Assembly: GCA_036558745.1 (NCBI GenBank) | Contig: DATBEZ010000033.1 | Location: forward strand, 62,001-126,000 | Reading direction: 5' to 3' | DNA length: 64,000 nucleotides | DNA from: JAMXLJ01 sp036558745 | Lineage (GTDB): Bacteria > Actinomycetota > Acidimicrobiia > IMCC26256 > JAMXLJ01 | Shown: piece after piece, positions 57,078-64,000 of the stretch | How positions within the stretch are numbered: the first letter of the stretch is position 1 | Layout: the number at the start of each line of letters is the position of its first letter | Notes under the pieces: generated by a model | Seen by the model: only the letters and a program-made list of their open reading frames with translations | What the model was told of the DNA's origin: nothing | The model's database searches: none | Made by a program: the position numbers and the translations under genes

Positions 57078-58607
57078 CTACTCCGGTGTCCAGCGGAGAC
57101 GGAGCTGCTTGGCCGCGAGCACCTCGTCGACGCGCGAGACGGGCGTGGTCCGCGGCGCGGCGTGCGCGGCGGCGCCCCCGTCGGCCCGGGCCTCGGCGAC
57201 GACGCGCTCGAACGCCTGCGCCATGGCCTCGACCGTCTGCGGGCTCTCCGTCTCGGTCGGCTCGACCATGAGCGCCTCGTCGACGATGAGCGGGAAGTAC
57301 ATCGTCGGCGGGTGGAAGCCCTCCTCGATCAAGCGCTTCGCGAGGTCCAGCGCCTTCACGCCGGTCGCCTTCTTCACGTTCGCCGCCGACCCGACGAACT
57401 CGTGCATGCACGGCTCGTCGTAGGGGAAGTCGAACACGTCGCGCAGGCGCTCCTTGAGATACCGCGCGTTGAGCACCGCCGCCTCCGCGACGCGCTGCAA
57501 CCCGTCACCACCGTTGGCGAGGATGTACGAGTACGCGCGCGCGAGCGCCAACGCGTTGCCGTGCCAGCCGTGGATCCTTCCGATCGAGCGTGGCGGCGTC
57601 GTCCAGACGTAGCGGTTCGTCGCAGCATCGAGCGCGGGACGCGGGCCGGGCAGGAACTCCTCGAGCCGGGCCGCCACCGCGACCGGTCCGGCACCCGGCC
57701 CTCCCCCACCGTGCGGGACCGCGAACGTCTTGTGCAGATTCATGTGCACGATGTCGAAGCCCATGTCGCCGGGGCGCACCTCACCGAGGATCGCGTTGAG
57801 GTTGGCACCGTCGTAGTAGAGGAGCCCGCCCGCGTCGTGCACGAGCCGCGCGATCTCGACGATGTCGGTCTCGAACAGACCGAGCGTGTTGGGGTTCGTG
57901 AGCATGAGCCCCGCGATTTCGTCGTCGACCAGCTCGCGCAACGCGTCGAGATCGACCAGGCCACGCGCGTCCGACGGCACCTCGACGGTCTGGTACCCGG
58001 CCAGGGTGACGGACGCGGGGTTGGTGCCGTGCGCGGAGTCGGGAATGAGCACCTTCGTGCGCACCGAGCCCTGCGCCGCGTGCCAGGCGCGCATGAGCAA
58101 CAGACCGGTGAGCTCGCCCTGCGCACCCGCGGCGGGCTGCAGGGTCGCCGCGGTCATGCCCGTGACCCGGCACAGCACGTCCTCGAGCTCCGCCAGCAGC
58201 CGCAACCACCCCTGGGTCTGCTCGGCCGGCTGGGCCGGGTGCACGCCGGTGAGGCCGGGCACCGATGACGCAACGTCGCAGAGCTTGGGGTTGTACTTCA
58301 TCGTGCACGATCCGAGCGGATACGCGCCGAGGTCGACCGAGTAGTTGCGCGACGTCAGGCGGGTGAAGTGCGCGACGAGGTCGCGCTCCGAGACCTCGGG
58401 AAGGACGGGCGGCGCGTCGTTGCGATGCGCGTCGGCCACGAGCTCCGCCGCGTCCCACTCGGGCATGCCCGTGGCGCGAAACGACCACCCCCGACGCCCC
58501 GGCGACGACAGCTCGAACACGACGGGTTCGCGGTCGCGACCGATCACGGCCGCGGACGACGCCCGCCCGGCGTTCGGTGTGGTGAGCAGCTCGGGGACCG
58601 AGCTCAT
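57078..58607 (-). CDS. gcvPB: Glycine dehydrogenase (decarboxylating) subunit 2
   Basis: A 509-residue PLP enzyme, C-terminal half of the P protein. The PLP lysine lies in HMNLHKTFAVPHGGGGPGAG. LGSCTMKYNPKLCD, VLIPDSAHGTNPASVT and NPNTLGLFE are conserved. With gcvPA it decarboxylates glycine and transfers the aminomethyl group to GcvH. ATG 58607 has GAGGT five bases upstream. It follows gcvPA after a 62-base repeat-filled gap. Full length of subunit 2. Confidence 0.96.
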   Translation of the reverse strand: MSSVPELLTTPNAGRASSAAVIGRDREPVVFELSSPGRRGWSFRATGMPEWDAAELVADAHRNDAPPVLPEVSERDLVAHFTRLTSRNYSVDLGAYPLGSCTMKYNPKLCDVASSVPGLTGVHPAQPAEQTQGWLRLLAELEDVLCRVTGMTAATLQPAAGAQGELTGLLLMRAWHAAQGSVRTKVLIPDSAHGTNPASVTLAGYQTVEVPSDARGLVDLDALRELVDDEIAGLMLTNPNTLGLFETDIVEIARLVHDAGGLLYYDGANLNAILGEVRPGDMGFDIVHMNLHKTFAVPHGGGGPGAGPVAVAARLEEFLPGPRPALDAATNRYVWTTPPRSIGRIHGWHGNALALARAYSYILANGGDGLQRVAEAAVLNARYLKERLRDVFDFPYDEPCMHEFVGSAANVKKATGVKALDLAKRLIEEGFHPPTMYFPLIVDEALMVEPTETESPQTVEAMAQAFERVVAEARADGGAAAHAAPRTTPVSRVDEVLAAKQLRLRWTPE

Positions 58608-58669
58608 CGCTACCTCACTGGTCGACTTCGCTCCGGCCTCCCGGGCCCCGCCCACGCCTGCGCTACGTC
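58608..58669 (-). repeat. Dispersed GC-rich repeat, copy 5 (gcvPA-gcvPB gap)
   Basis: A 62-base gap that aligns, base for base over most of its length, with 11103-11155 in the lutA-lutB gap, including GGGAGGCCGGAGCG on the minus strand. As in copy 1 it sits between two co-directional genes and ends a few bases before the downstream start codon, contributing the GAGGT ribosome-binding site of gcvPB. Confidence 0.75.
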
Positions 58670-60010
58670 TCACCGCACCGCCTTCTCGAACGCGGCCGCG
58701 AATCCGTCGACCTCGGCCTTCGTGCGCGTCTCCGTCACCGCGAGCAGCAACGCGTTCCCGAGCTCCGGGTAGTGCGGGGCCAGGTCGACGCCGCCGAGGT
58801 ATCCCTCCTCGGCGAGGCGTTCGAGCACCGTCGCGGCGGGCACCGGTGTGCGCAGCCCGAACTCGTAGAGCGTCGGCGTGTCGGCCAGCGGCTCCACGCC
58901 GGGGATGCGCACGAGTTGCTCGCGCGCGTAGCGGGCCCCGCGCGCGCACCGCACGGCGAGCTCGCGCAGTCCCGACGATCCGAGCCATGCGAGGTGGATC
59001 GCGGCCGCGATGGCGATCAGCGTCTGGTTGGTGCAGACGTTCGACGACGCGTCGGCCCGGCGGATGTGCTGCTCGCGCGTCGAGAGCGTCAGCACGTAGG
59101 CGCGTCGCTCGTCGGCGTCGAGCGTCTCGCCCACGAGGCGCCCCGGCAACCACCGGCGGACGTACGGCGCCTGCCTGGTCGCGAACAGGCCGACGTAGGG
59201 CCCACCGAAGCCGAGCGGCGTGCCGAACGGCTGCCCCTCCCCCACCGCGACGTCGGCACCCAGGCTCCCGACCGAGCGCAGCAGCCCGGCCGCGACCGGA
59301 TCCGCGTACGCGACGAGGAGCGCGCCCGCGTCGTGCGCGCGCCGGGCGGCATCGGCGACGTCTTCCAGGCAACCGAGCACGTTCGGGTACGCGACGAGCA
59401 CCGCGGCGGCGTCGCCCAGGTCGTCGGGCCAGCGGGTCACGCCGTCGACGATCGGTGCCTCGCGAAGCTCGAGCCGCGGCGCGGTGAGCGTGCGGATCAC
59501 CTCGCGCACGTTCGGGTGGACCGCGGCGGACACCCACGCGACCTTCCGCCGGGTCGCGGCCGCGGCCAGGTTGAGGCCCTCCACCGCGGCGGACGCGCCG
59601 TCGTAGAGCGACGCGTTCGCGACGTCGAGCCCGAACAGCGACGAGATCATCGTCTGGTACTCGAACAGCGCCTGCAGCACGCCTTGCGAGAGCTCGGCCT
59701 GGTACGGGGTGTACGACGTGACGAACTCGCTGCGGAACGTCAGCGCCCGCACCGCGGCCGGAAGCTCGTGCTCGTACGCGCCGAACCCGGCGAACGACAC
59801 GAAGCCGCCCGCCGCGGGCTGGTTGGCCGCCCCCAGCGCGTCTATCCGCGCGAGCACGTCGCTCTCCGACGCCCCGGGCGCGACGTCGAGCCCACCAGCG
59901 AGGCGCACCGCGTCGGGGATGTGCGCGTACAGGTCGTCGAGCGACTCGAGGCCGAGGAACCCGAGCATCGCGGCCAGTTCGGCCTCGGTGTGCGGCACGT
60001 AGTGACCCAT
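58670..60010 (-). CDS. gcvPA: Glycine dehydrogenase (decarboxylating) subunit 1
   Basis: A 446-residue PLP-fold partner of gcvPB (N-terminal half of P protein). It opens with MGHYVPHTEAELAAMLGFLG and has VTSYTPYQAELSQGVLQALFEYQTMIS, ASLYDGASAAVEG and PFGTPLGFGGPYVGLFATR. ATG 60010 is preceded by GGGAGG; the upstream in-frame ATG at 60043 is not conserved-looking. Gene order gcvT-gcvPA-gcvPB on the minus strand. Split P protein is found in many actinobacteria outside Mycobacterium. Confidence 0.96.
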   Translation of the reverse strand: MGHYVPHTEAELAAMLGFLGLESLDDLYAHIPDAVRLAGGLDVAPGASESDVLARIDALGAANQPAAGGFVSFAGFGAYEHELPAAVRALTFRSEFVTSYTPYQAELSQGVLQALFEYQTMISSLFGLDVANASLYDGASAAVEGLNLAAAATRRKVAWVSAAVHPNVREVIRTLTAPRLELREAPIVDGVTRWPDDLGDAAAVLVAYPNVLGCLEDVADAARRAHDAGALLVAYADPVAAGLLRSVGSLGADVAVGEGQPFGTPLGFGGPYVGLFATRQAPYVRRWLPGRLVGETLDADERRAYVLTLSTREQHIRRADASSNVCTNQTLIAIAAAIHLAWLGSSGLRELAVRCARGARYAREQLVRIPGVEPLADTPTLYEFGLRTPVPAATVLERLAEEGYLGGVDLAPHYPELGNALLLAVTETRTKAEVDGFAAAFEKAVR

Positions 60011-60085
60011 GCGCCTCCCTCGTCGCCCAGTGCGCGCCCCCATCTTCGCGGACGGGGCCCGCCCGGAACGACTACCCGGCCACGA

Positions 60086-61177
60086 TCACCGGTGGACGAA
60101 CGGAGGCTTCACCACCGCGGCGGACGCCCGCCGGCCCCGCACGTCGACGTCCACCACCTCCCCCTCGGAGACGTCGGGCCGCAGGAACGCCAGCGCGATC
60201 CCCCGTTCGAGTACGGGCGAGAAGTTGCCGCTCGTGACCTCGCCGACCTGCTCGTCGCCCCGCAGCACGGCGTACCCGGTCCGCGGCACCTGCCGGCCGT
60301 CGAGGAGCAGGCCCCGGAGGCACCGGGCCACGCCGGCACGCTCCTCGGCCGCGAGCGCGGCGTGGCCGCGGAACTCGCCCTTGTCGGGACGCACGACCCA
60401 CCGCAGCCCCGCCTGGTAGGGCGTGATGCCGGGACCGAGCTCGTGACCGTGCAGGGGCAGCCCCATCTCGAGCCGCAGGGTGTCACGCGCTCCGAGACCG
60501 GCCGGGAGCAACCCCGCGCCGTGCAGTGCGCGCCAGCACGTCACCGCTCCCGCGGCCGGGACGTGCAACTCCACGCCGTCCTCGCCCGTGTAGCCGGTCC
60601 CGGCAACCCAGCCGTCGTGGCCCTCCCAGGTGAAGCGTGCGACGCGGAAGCGTCCCGTCGCGGCCGCGTCGGGCGCGACGCTCTCCAGCAGCGCGCGCGC
60701 CTCGGGGCCCTGCACCGCGAGGACGACGCGTCCGCTCGTCACGTCGTCGATCGCGCATGCCTGCGCACGCTCGGCCGCCGCGTCGCGCAAGGCGTCGAGC
60801 AGCGGCGCGGTGTTCGAAGCGTTCGGCATCACCATGAACTCGTCGTCACGCAACCACCAGACGATGATGTCGTCGACGACGTGCCCGTCGTCGGGATCGA
60901 GGAGGTGCGTGTACTGCGCGCGTCCCGGCTCGATCCGGCGGAGGTCGTTCGTGAACGCCCACTGCAGGACGTCGAACGCGCCCGCGCCGCGCGTCCAGAC
61001 CGAGCCGAGGTGCGACACGTCGAAGACGACCCCGCGCTCACGACACGCGCGGTGCTCCTCGATCACCCCCGAGTACTGGATCGGCATCTCCCAACCGCCG
61101 AACTCGGCCATGCGCGCGCCGAGCGCCACGTGCTCGGCGTGCAGGGGGCTGCGTCGCAGTGATCCCGACTCCGTCAC
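60086..61177 (-). CDS. gcvT: Aminomethyltransferase (glycine cleavage T protein)
   Basis: A 363-residue folate-dependent enzyme that releases ammonia from the aminomethyl-GcvH and forms methylene-tetrahydrofolate. Characteristic segments are MAEFGGWEMPIQYSGVIEEH, FDVSHLG, GTGYTGEDGVELHV, and ARDTLRLEMGLPLHGHEL. Length is standard. GTG 61177 lies ten bases after the stop of the PD-(D/E)XK-like gene. The gene for the lipoyl carrier GcvH is not in the window. Confidence 0.96.
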   Translation of the reverse strand: MTESGSLRRSPLHAEHVALGARMAEFGGWEMPIQYSGVIEEHRACRERGVVFDVSHLGSVWTRGAGAFDVLQWAFTNDLRRIEPGRAQYTHLLDPDDGHVVDDIIVWWLRDDEFMVMPNASNTAPLLDALRDAAAERAQACAIDDVTSGRVVLAVQGPEARALLESVAPDAAATGRFRVARFTWEGHDGWVAGTGYTGEDGVELHVPAAGAVTCWRALHGAGLLPAGLGARDTLRLEMGLPLHGHELGPGITPYQAGLRWVVRPDKGEFRGHAALAAEERAGVARCLRGLLLDGRQVPRTGYAVLRGDEQVGEVTSGNFSPVLERGIALAFLRPDVSEGEVVDVDVRGRRASAAVVKPPFVHR

Positions 61178-61187
61178 GCCGATCCGG

Positions 61188-61637
61188 TCACGCCGACTCG
61201 GCGCGGCGGTCGACGGCGGGACGCGGCGGGGGCGCGACCGACGGCGATGCGAGCTCGTCGTCGTCGACGTCGAAGCGCAGCGGTCGGACCTCGACCGGCA
61301 GCGGCTCGCCGCCGAGCTGCGACGGCGGCTCCAGCCCGTACTTCACCAGCAGGTGTAGGTAGTCGCGCTGGTACAGCACCTTGATGCGCACGTCGGGGTA
61401 GAGCTCGCGCAGCCGGCGCGCCTTGCGGTTCTTGCGCGTCACCAGCTTCTGGTTGAGCGTGGTGATCTCGATGAAGAGGTCGTAGGCCGGGAGGTAGAAG
61501 TCGGGCGTGAACGCCTGCGCCGGGTTGCCCTGACGATCCCGCTCGAGGACGAACTGACGGGGCTCGTACTCCCACGCGATGTCGTAGAAGTCGAGCAGCT
61601 TCGCGAACTGCCGCTCGGAGTTGTGCGCGAAGCGCAC
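61188..61637 (-). CDS. PD-(D/E)XK nuclease-like conserved protein
   Basis: A 149-residue protein. Residues about 22-75 resemble a PD-(D/E)XK core: WEYEPRQFVLERDRQGN, then FTPDFYLPAYDLFIEITTLN with Asp and Glu at expected spacing, followed by KLVTRKNRKARRLRELYPD. The C-terminus is low complexity. No substrate is known; similar genes stand near gcv and MerR genes in actinobacteria as far as I recall. GTG 61637 is the likely start. It lies between merR and gcvT on the same strand. Confidence 0.6.
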   Translation of the reverse strand: MRFAHNSERQFAKLLDFYDIAWEYEPRQFVLERDRQGNPAQAFTPDFYLPAYDLFIEITTLNQKLVTRKNRKARRLRELYPDVRIKVLYQRDYLHLLVKYGLEPPSQLGGEPLPVEVRPLRFDVDDDELASPSVAPPPRPAVDRRAESA

Positions 61638-61663
61638 CTGCTCGTGGGGCAGGACCGAAATGA

Positions 61664-62167
61664 CTATCCCCCCTGCGCTCCGGCGCGACCCCGGCCGTTG
61701 CGGGCCGCGCCGCGTCCGGCGGGATGCGGACGCGTGTCCTCGAGCTCGTGGATGCTCGCGTCGAGCTCCTCGACCACGGCGCCGAGCGGCACGATGTTGA
61801 GCACGCCCTGGCCCTGGCGCACGAGATCGACGAGATCCTCGCCGGTCTGCGCCAGCACCGAGTTGGTGCCGTTCAGCACGAGGCTCGCCGACGAGATCTC
61901 CGCGCCCATGTGCGAGCGGAGGTACTCGATCGCCTTGCGGGCGGTCTGCAGCGACACGCCCGCGTCGAGCAGGCTCTTGATGACCTTGAGCGCGACGAGA
62001 TCGCGATACGAGTAGCGGCGCTGGGTGCCGCTGCCCTGCGCGTCCGCCAGCGACGGCCGCATCAGGTCGGTGCGGGCCCAGTAGTCGAGCTGGCGGTACG
62101 AGATGCCGACCAGCTTGCAGACCTGCGGGCCCCGGAAGCCGGTGTCGGTCTCGTCCTCGTCCTTCAT
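61664..62167 (-). CDS. MerR-family transcriptional regulator
   Basis: A 167-residue regulator. Winged helix: GPQVCKLVGISYRQLDYWARTDLMRPS, then RRYSYRDLVALKVIKSLLDAGVSLQTARKAIEYLRSH. The C-terminal half (NGTNSVLAQTGEDLVDLVRQ) is the DUF-like domain of actinobacterial Rv1828/Rv1830-type proteins. These regulators sit between gcv and bifunctional nuclease genes in mycobacteria, which is the order here. ATG 62167. The ligand and targets are unknown. Confidence 0.9.
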   Translation of the reverse strand: MKDEDETDTGFRGPQVCKLVGISYRQLDYWARTDLMRPSLADAQGSGTQRRYSYRDLVALKVIKSLLDAGVSLQTARKAIEYLRSHMGAEISSASLVLNGTNSVLAQTGEDLVDLVRQGQGVLNIVPLGAVVEELDASIHELEDTRPHPAGRGAARNGRGRAGAQGG

Positions 62168-62405
62168 CGTCGCCCCCGCGTCGGCCCTGCCACGTGCATA
62201 CCGTGCTCAGTGAGGTTGCTCACGGGCGTGCCGACCCGAGCGCCTCCGCTCCGTGGGTCGCCCGCCGGCGCTCCCGTCGCCCGGCGAGTTCCACGCCCGT
62301 AATTACGAGAGTGTCGACGCTACCCCGGCCGGCCCCTCGACGTCAACGTGTCGTGGGCGTTCACCCTGCGTGACGTCGAGGTCGAGGGTCCCGACGTGGG
62401 AGTGG
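62168..62405. promoter_or_regulatory. Intergenic region upstream of MerR
   Basis: A 238-base gap between the bifunctional nuclease and merR genes. It includes the 8-base palindrome GTAATTAC (62299-62306), conspicuous in GC-rich sequence, and CTCAGTGAG around 62210. Either might be an operator for the MerR regulator. Possible -10 for merR, TATGCA, near 62200 on the minus strand. No gene seen. Confidence 0.3.
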
Positions 62406-62888
62406 TTACTGGGCGAAGTCCTCGGGGCGGACCTGGTCGAGGAATTCGCGGAACTCCTCGATCTGCTCCTCTTCCTCCTCGGACTCGAAGAGCACGCCCG
62501 CCTCGTCGAGCACGGCCTCCTCGACGAAGAGCGGAACCTGCTCGTCGTAGCGCACGGCGAGCGCGATCGCGTCGGACGGACGCGAGGAGATGCGGTGCGT
62601 GGCGCCCTGCTGCTGGATCTCGATCTCCGCGTAGAACGTGCCCTCGTGCAGCTCGGTGATGACCACCCGTTCCAGCTTCGCGGCCAGCTCGTCGAGCACC
62701 GACTTGAACAGGTCGTGGGTGAGCGGCCGTGGCGTCTCCATGCCCTGCAGGGCGTACACGATCGCCGTCGCTTCGGGTGGGCCGATGAAGATCGGCAGGT
62801 GTCGCTGGCCGTCCTGCTCGCGGAGCAGGACGATCGGCTGGTTGGTCGGGACTTCCACACGCACACCCACCAGCGACACTCGGATCAC
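62406..62888 (-). CDS. Bifunctional nuclease-family (DUF151) protein
   Basis: A 160-residue protein of the bifunctional nuclease/DUF151 family. MIRVSLVGVRVEVPTNQPIVLLREQDGQRHLPIFIGPPEA is the conserved start, with LTHDLFKSVLDELAAKLERV and RPSDAIALAVRYD following; an acidic ELSEEEEEEQ-like stretch ends it. The plant founder has DNase and RNase activity; the actinobacterial role is not settled. ATG 62888. It stands upstream of merR as Rv1829 does beside Rv1828. Confidence 0.9.
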   Translation of the reverse strand: MIRVSLVGVRVEVPTNQPIVLLREQDGQRHLPIFIGPPEATAIVYALQGMETPRPLTHDLFKSVLDELAAKLERVVITELHEGTFYAEIEIQQQGATHRISSRPSDAIALAVRYDEQVPLFVEEAVLDEAGVLFESEEEEEQIEEFREFLDQVRPEDFAQ

Positions 62889-63017
62889 GGCTCGCCTCCC
62901 GACGTCGTGCGCGCCACCCTACCACCGCGGTTTGGGCGGATTGCCCCCGCTCGCCCGGGGCGCACCGCGCCCTATCCCGAAGCGCCGGAGCACGACCCGC
63001 ACCAGCGCGTTCGCGCC

Positions 63018-63614
63018 TTACGCGCGGCTGTCGCGCCGGTACAACTCGTCCACGAACGCCCCCGGATCGTCGCGGAGCGCGCGACGGTCGGCCTCGACCA
63101 CGACGGGAAGGTTGCGGTACAGGTCGTGATGGTGCAGCCCGTAGCCGAGGACGAACACGTCGGGTATCTCCTCGCCGCGGTAGCGCACGTCGAGCGGCAC
63201 GATGCGACGCGCAGGACGGTCGAGCAACGTGCACACGTCGAGCCGCCGCGGTCCGCGCTCCTGGAGTTGGCGCAACAGGTACGACAGCGTCAACCCCGTG
63301 TCCACGATGTCCTCGACCACGATCACGTCGCGCCCCGCGACGTCCGCCTCGAGGTCCTTCGTGATGCGCACGCGTCCGGAATCGGGCGCGTAGCGCGAGA
63401 TCGCGATGAAGTCGATCTCCGCTGGCACCTTGCGGATCGCGCGCGCGAGGTCGGACGCGAAGATCAGCGCGCCTTTGAGCACCGCGACGAGCAGGACGCC
63501 CTCGGGATGATCGGCCTCGATCTCGCCGGCGAGCCGTCGGACACGCTGCGCGAGCTGTCCGCGGTCGAGTAAGGGACCCCAGCGCGGGTCGTCCCGGCCG
63601 GGAACGCCCGTCAC
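63018..63614 (-). CDS. hpt: Hypoxanthine phosphoribosyltransferase
   Basis: A 198-residue purine-salvage enzyme. The PRPP-binding motif is VIVVEDIVDTGLTLSYLLRQL near residue 95. VLLVAVLKGALIFASDLARAI is the N-terminal part of the active site, and VFVLGYGLHHHDLYRNLP the C-terminal base-binding segment. It converts hypoxanthine or guanine with PRPP to IMP or GMP. GTG 63614 overlaps the stop of the upstream MerR-like gene (GTGA). Usual tilS-hpt-ftsH order is not visible. Confidence 0.95.
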   Translation of the reverse strand: MTGVPGRDDPRWGPLLDRGQLAQRVRRLAGEIEADHPEGVLLVAVLKGALIFASDLARAIRKVPAEIDFIAISRYAPDSGRVRITKDLEADVAGRDVIVVEDIVDTGLTLSYLLRQLQERGPRRLDVCTLLDRPARRIVPLDVRYRGEEIPDVFVLGYGLHHHDLYRNLPVVVEADRRALRDDPGAFVDELYRRDSRA

Positions 63615-64000
63615 TCGCTCAAGACGTCGCGAACGGCGCGGCGGAGGTACGCGGTGCGCAGACCGCGACCGAGACGCGCGAGCTCCTCGAGCTCGCTCTG
63701 TGCCCGGGCGCGCGCTTCGGGGTTGCGCTGGCGCAACACGCCGAGCAGCACCTGTTCGAAGAGGATCGCCTCGCGCTCCGCGAACTGGCGGTACATCCGC
63801 AGGTGGCGCGCCTCGACGCCGTGTCGGAAGAAGCCGGCCGCGAGCCGGGCCACCGCGAGGGCGTCCTCGTCGAAGAGCGCCCGGTCACGGGTCTGGATCG
63901 ACGGGCTGAGCAGCCCGTAGGACTCGAGCTCCTCGAGCTGCGCGTCGTCGAGGCCCGCCGCGCGCGCGAGCTCGGCGCGGGTGAGGCTCGCTCCCGTCGC
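63611..64000 (-). CDS. MerR-like regulator, N-terminus cut by window edge
   Basis: 129 residues are visible. The frame runs to the right edge. The first visible part, LTRAELARAAGLDDAQLEELESYGLLSPS, and DRALFDEDALAVARLAAGFFRHGVE, have the layout of a MerR-type winged helix. The rest (RHLRMYRQFAEREAILFEQVLL, RARAQSELEELARLGRGLR) is helical and probably a dimerisation or ligand domain. It overlaps the hpt start by four bases, so the two are co-translated. The true start lies outside the window. Confidence 0.7.
   Translation of the reverse strand, partial: ATGASLTRAELARAAGLDDAQLEELESYGLLSPSIQTRDRALFDEDALAVARLAAGFFRHGVEARHLRMYRQFAEREAILFEQVLLGVLRQRNPEARARAQSELEELARLGRGLRTAYLRRAVRDVLSE

Noticed and set aside
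1..64000. Search for CRISPR arrays, rRNA and tRNA genes
   Set aside because: No regularly spaced repeats, no rRNA signature and no tRNA cloverleaf were noticed anywhere in the window.

Overview
The window is about 70% G+C or higher by eye, densely coded, and rich in GTG starts and 4-base GTGA/ATGA stop-start overlaps. It carries a complete Pup-proteasome locus (mpa, dop, pup, prcB, prcA, pafA, pafB, pafC), a mycobacterium-like trmI-marP neighbourhood, tatA-tatC-helY, and a MerR/bifunctional nuclease/glycine-cleavage cluster. This points to a high-GC actinobacterium outside the best-known orders. Class Acidimicrobiia is my best guess, supported by the FIST, CZB and HDOD sensory proteins, a double-length ThyX-like protein and a sigma-28-like promoter. 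No tRNA, rRNA, CRISPR array, insertion sequence or prophage was seen.

Layout. 1-7.6 kb: end of an acyl-CoA dehydrogenase, an MtfA-type peptidase, and the pentose phosphate genes zwf-pgl and tkt-tal. These flank a divergent gene that joins a methyltransferase to a mismatch uracil-DNA glycosylase. 7.8-13.8 kb: a minus-strand run GT2 - nagA - lutA - lutB - lutC - FIST protein. 14.0-20.0 kb: a tightly coupled plus-strand run of AMP-forming acyl-CoA synthetase, ADP-forming acetate-CoA ligase beta and alpha, DacB-type carboxypeptidase and three small membrane proteins. 20.0-24.4 kb: a ThiS/TtuB-like protein, a TtuA-like tRNA thiolase, TrmI, a MarP-type membrane protease, a nitroreductase and a small membrane protein.

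24.7-39.0 kb is the proteasome region. It contains several non-proteasomal genes: a secreted ceramidase-like hydrolase between mpa and dop, a frameshifted HNH (endonuclease VII type) gene between pup and prcB, SRPBCC and DinB proteins, and the DUF3866 gene. The region encodes pupylation (PafA), depupylation (Dop), unfolding (Mpa), degradation (PrcBA) and the WYL transcription factors PafB/PafC. 39-48 kb: lepB, a glycerophosphodiesterase, a zinc-ribbon protein, tatA, tatC, helY, a lipid-kinase-like fragment and a tandem ThyX protein. 48-52.4 kb: a structured intergenic segment, a DUF4193 protein, lnt, and GNAT and Nudix enzymes. 52.4-56.7 kb: a sensory cluster of a CZB protein, a PAS histidine kinase and two response regulators with HDOD and degenerate HD-GYP output domains. 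56.7-64 kb, minus strand: a decayed GNAT gene, gcvPB, gcvPA, gcvT, a PD-(D/E)XK-like protein, MerR, a bifunctional nuclease, hpt and a truncated MerR-like gene.

The least expected signals are these: a family of GC-rich dispersed repeats sitting in several intergenic gaps and once in frame inside lnt; the methyltransferase-glycosylase fusion; a ubiquitin-like sulfur carrier whose Gly-Gly is not terminal; a ThyX duplication with its signature motif split between halves; a strongly foldable intergenic RNA candidate near 48.2 kb; and leader peptides whose stop overlaps the start of pafA and of the acyl-CoA synthetase gene. All functional calls come from reading the sequence and family knowledge; no database search was run.
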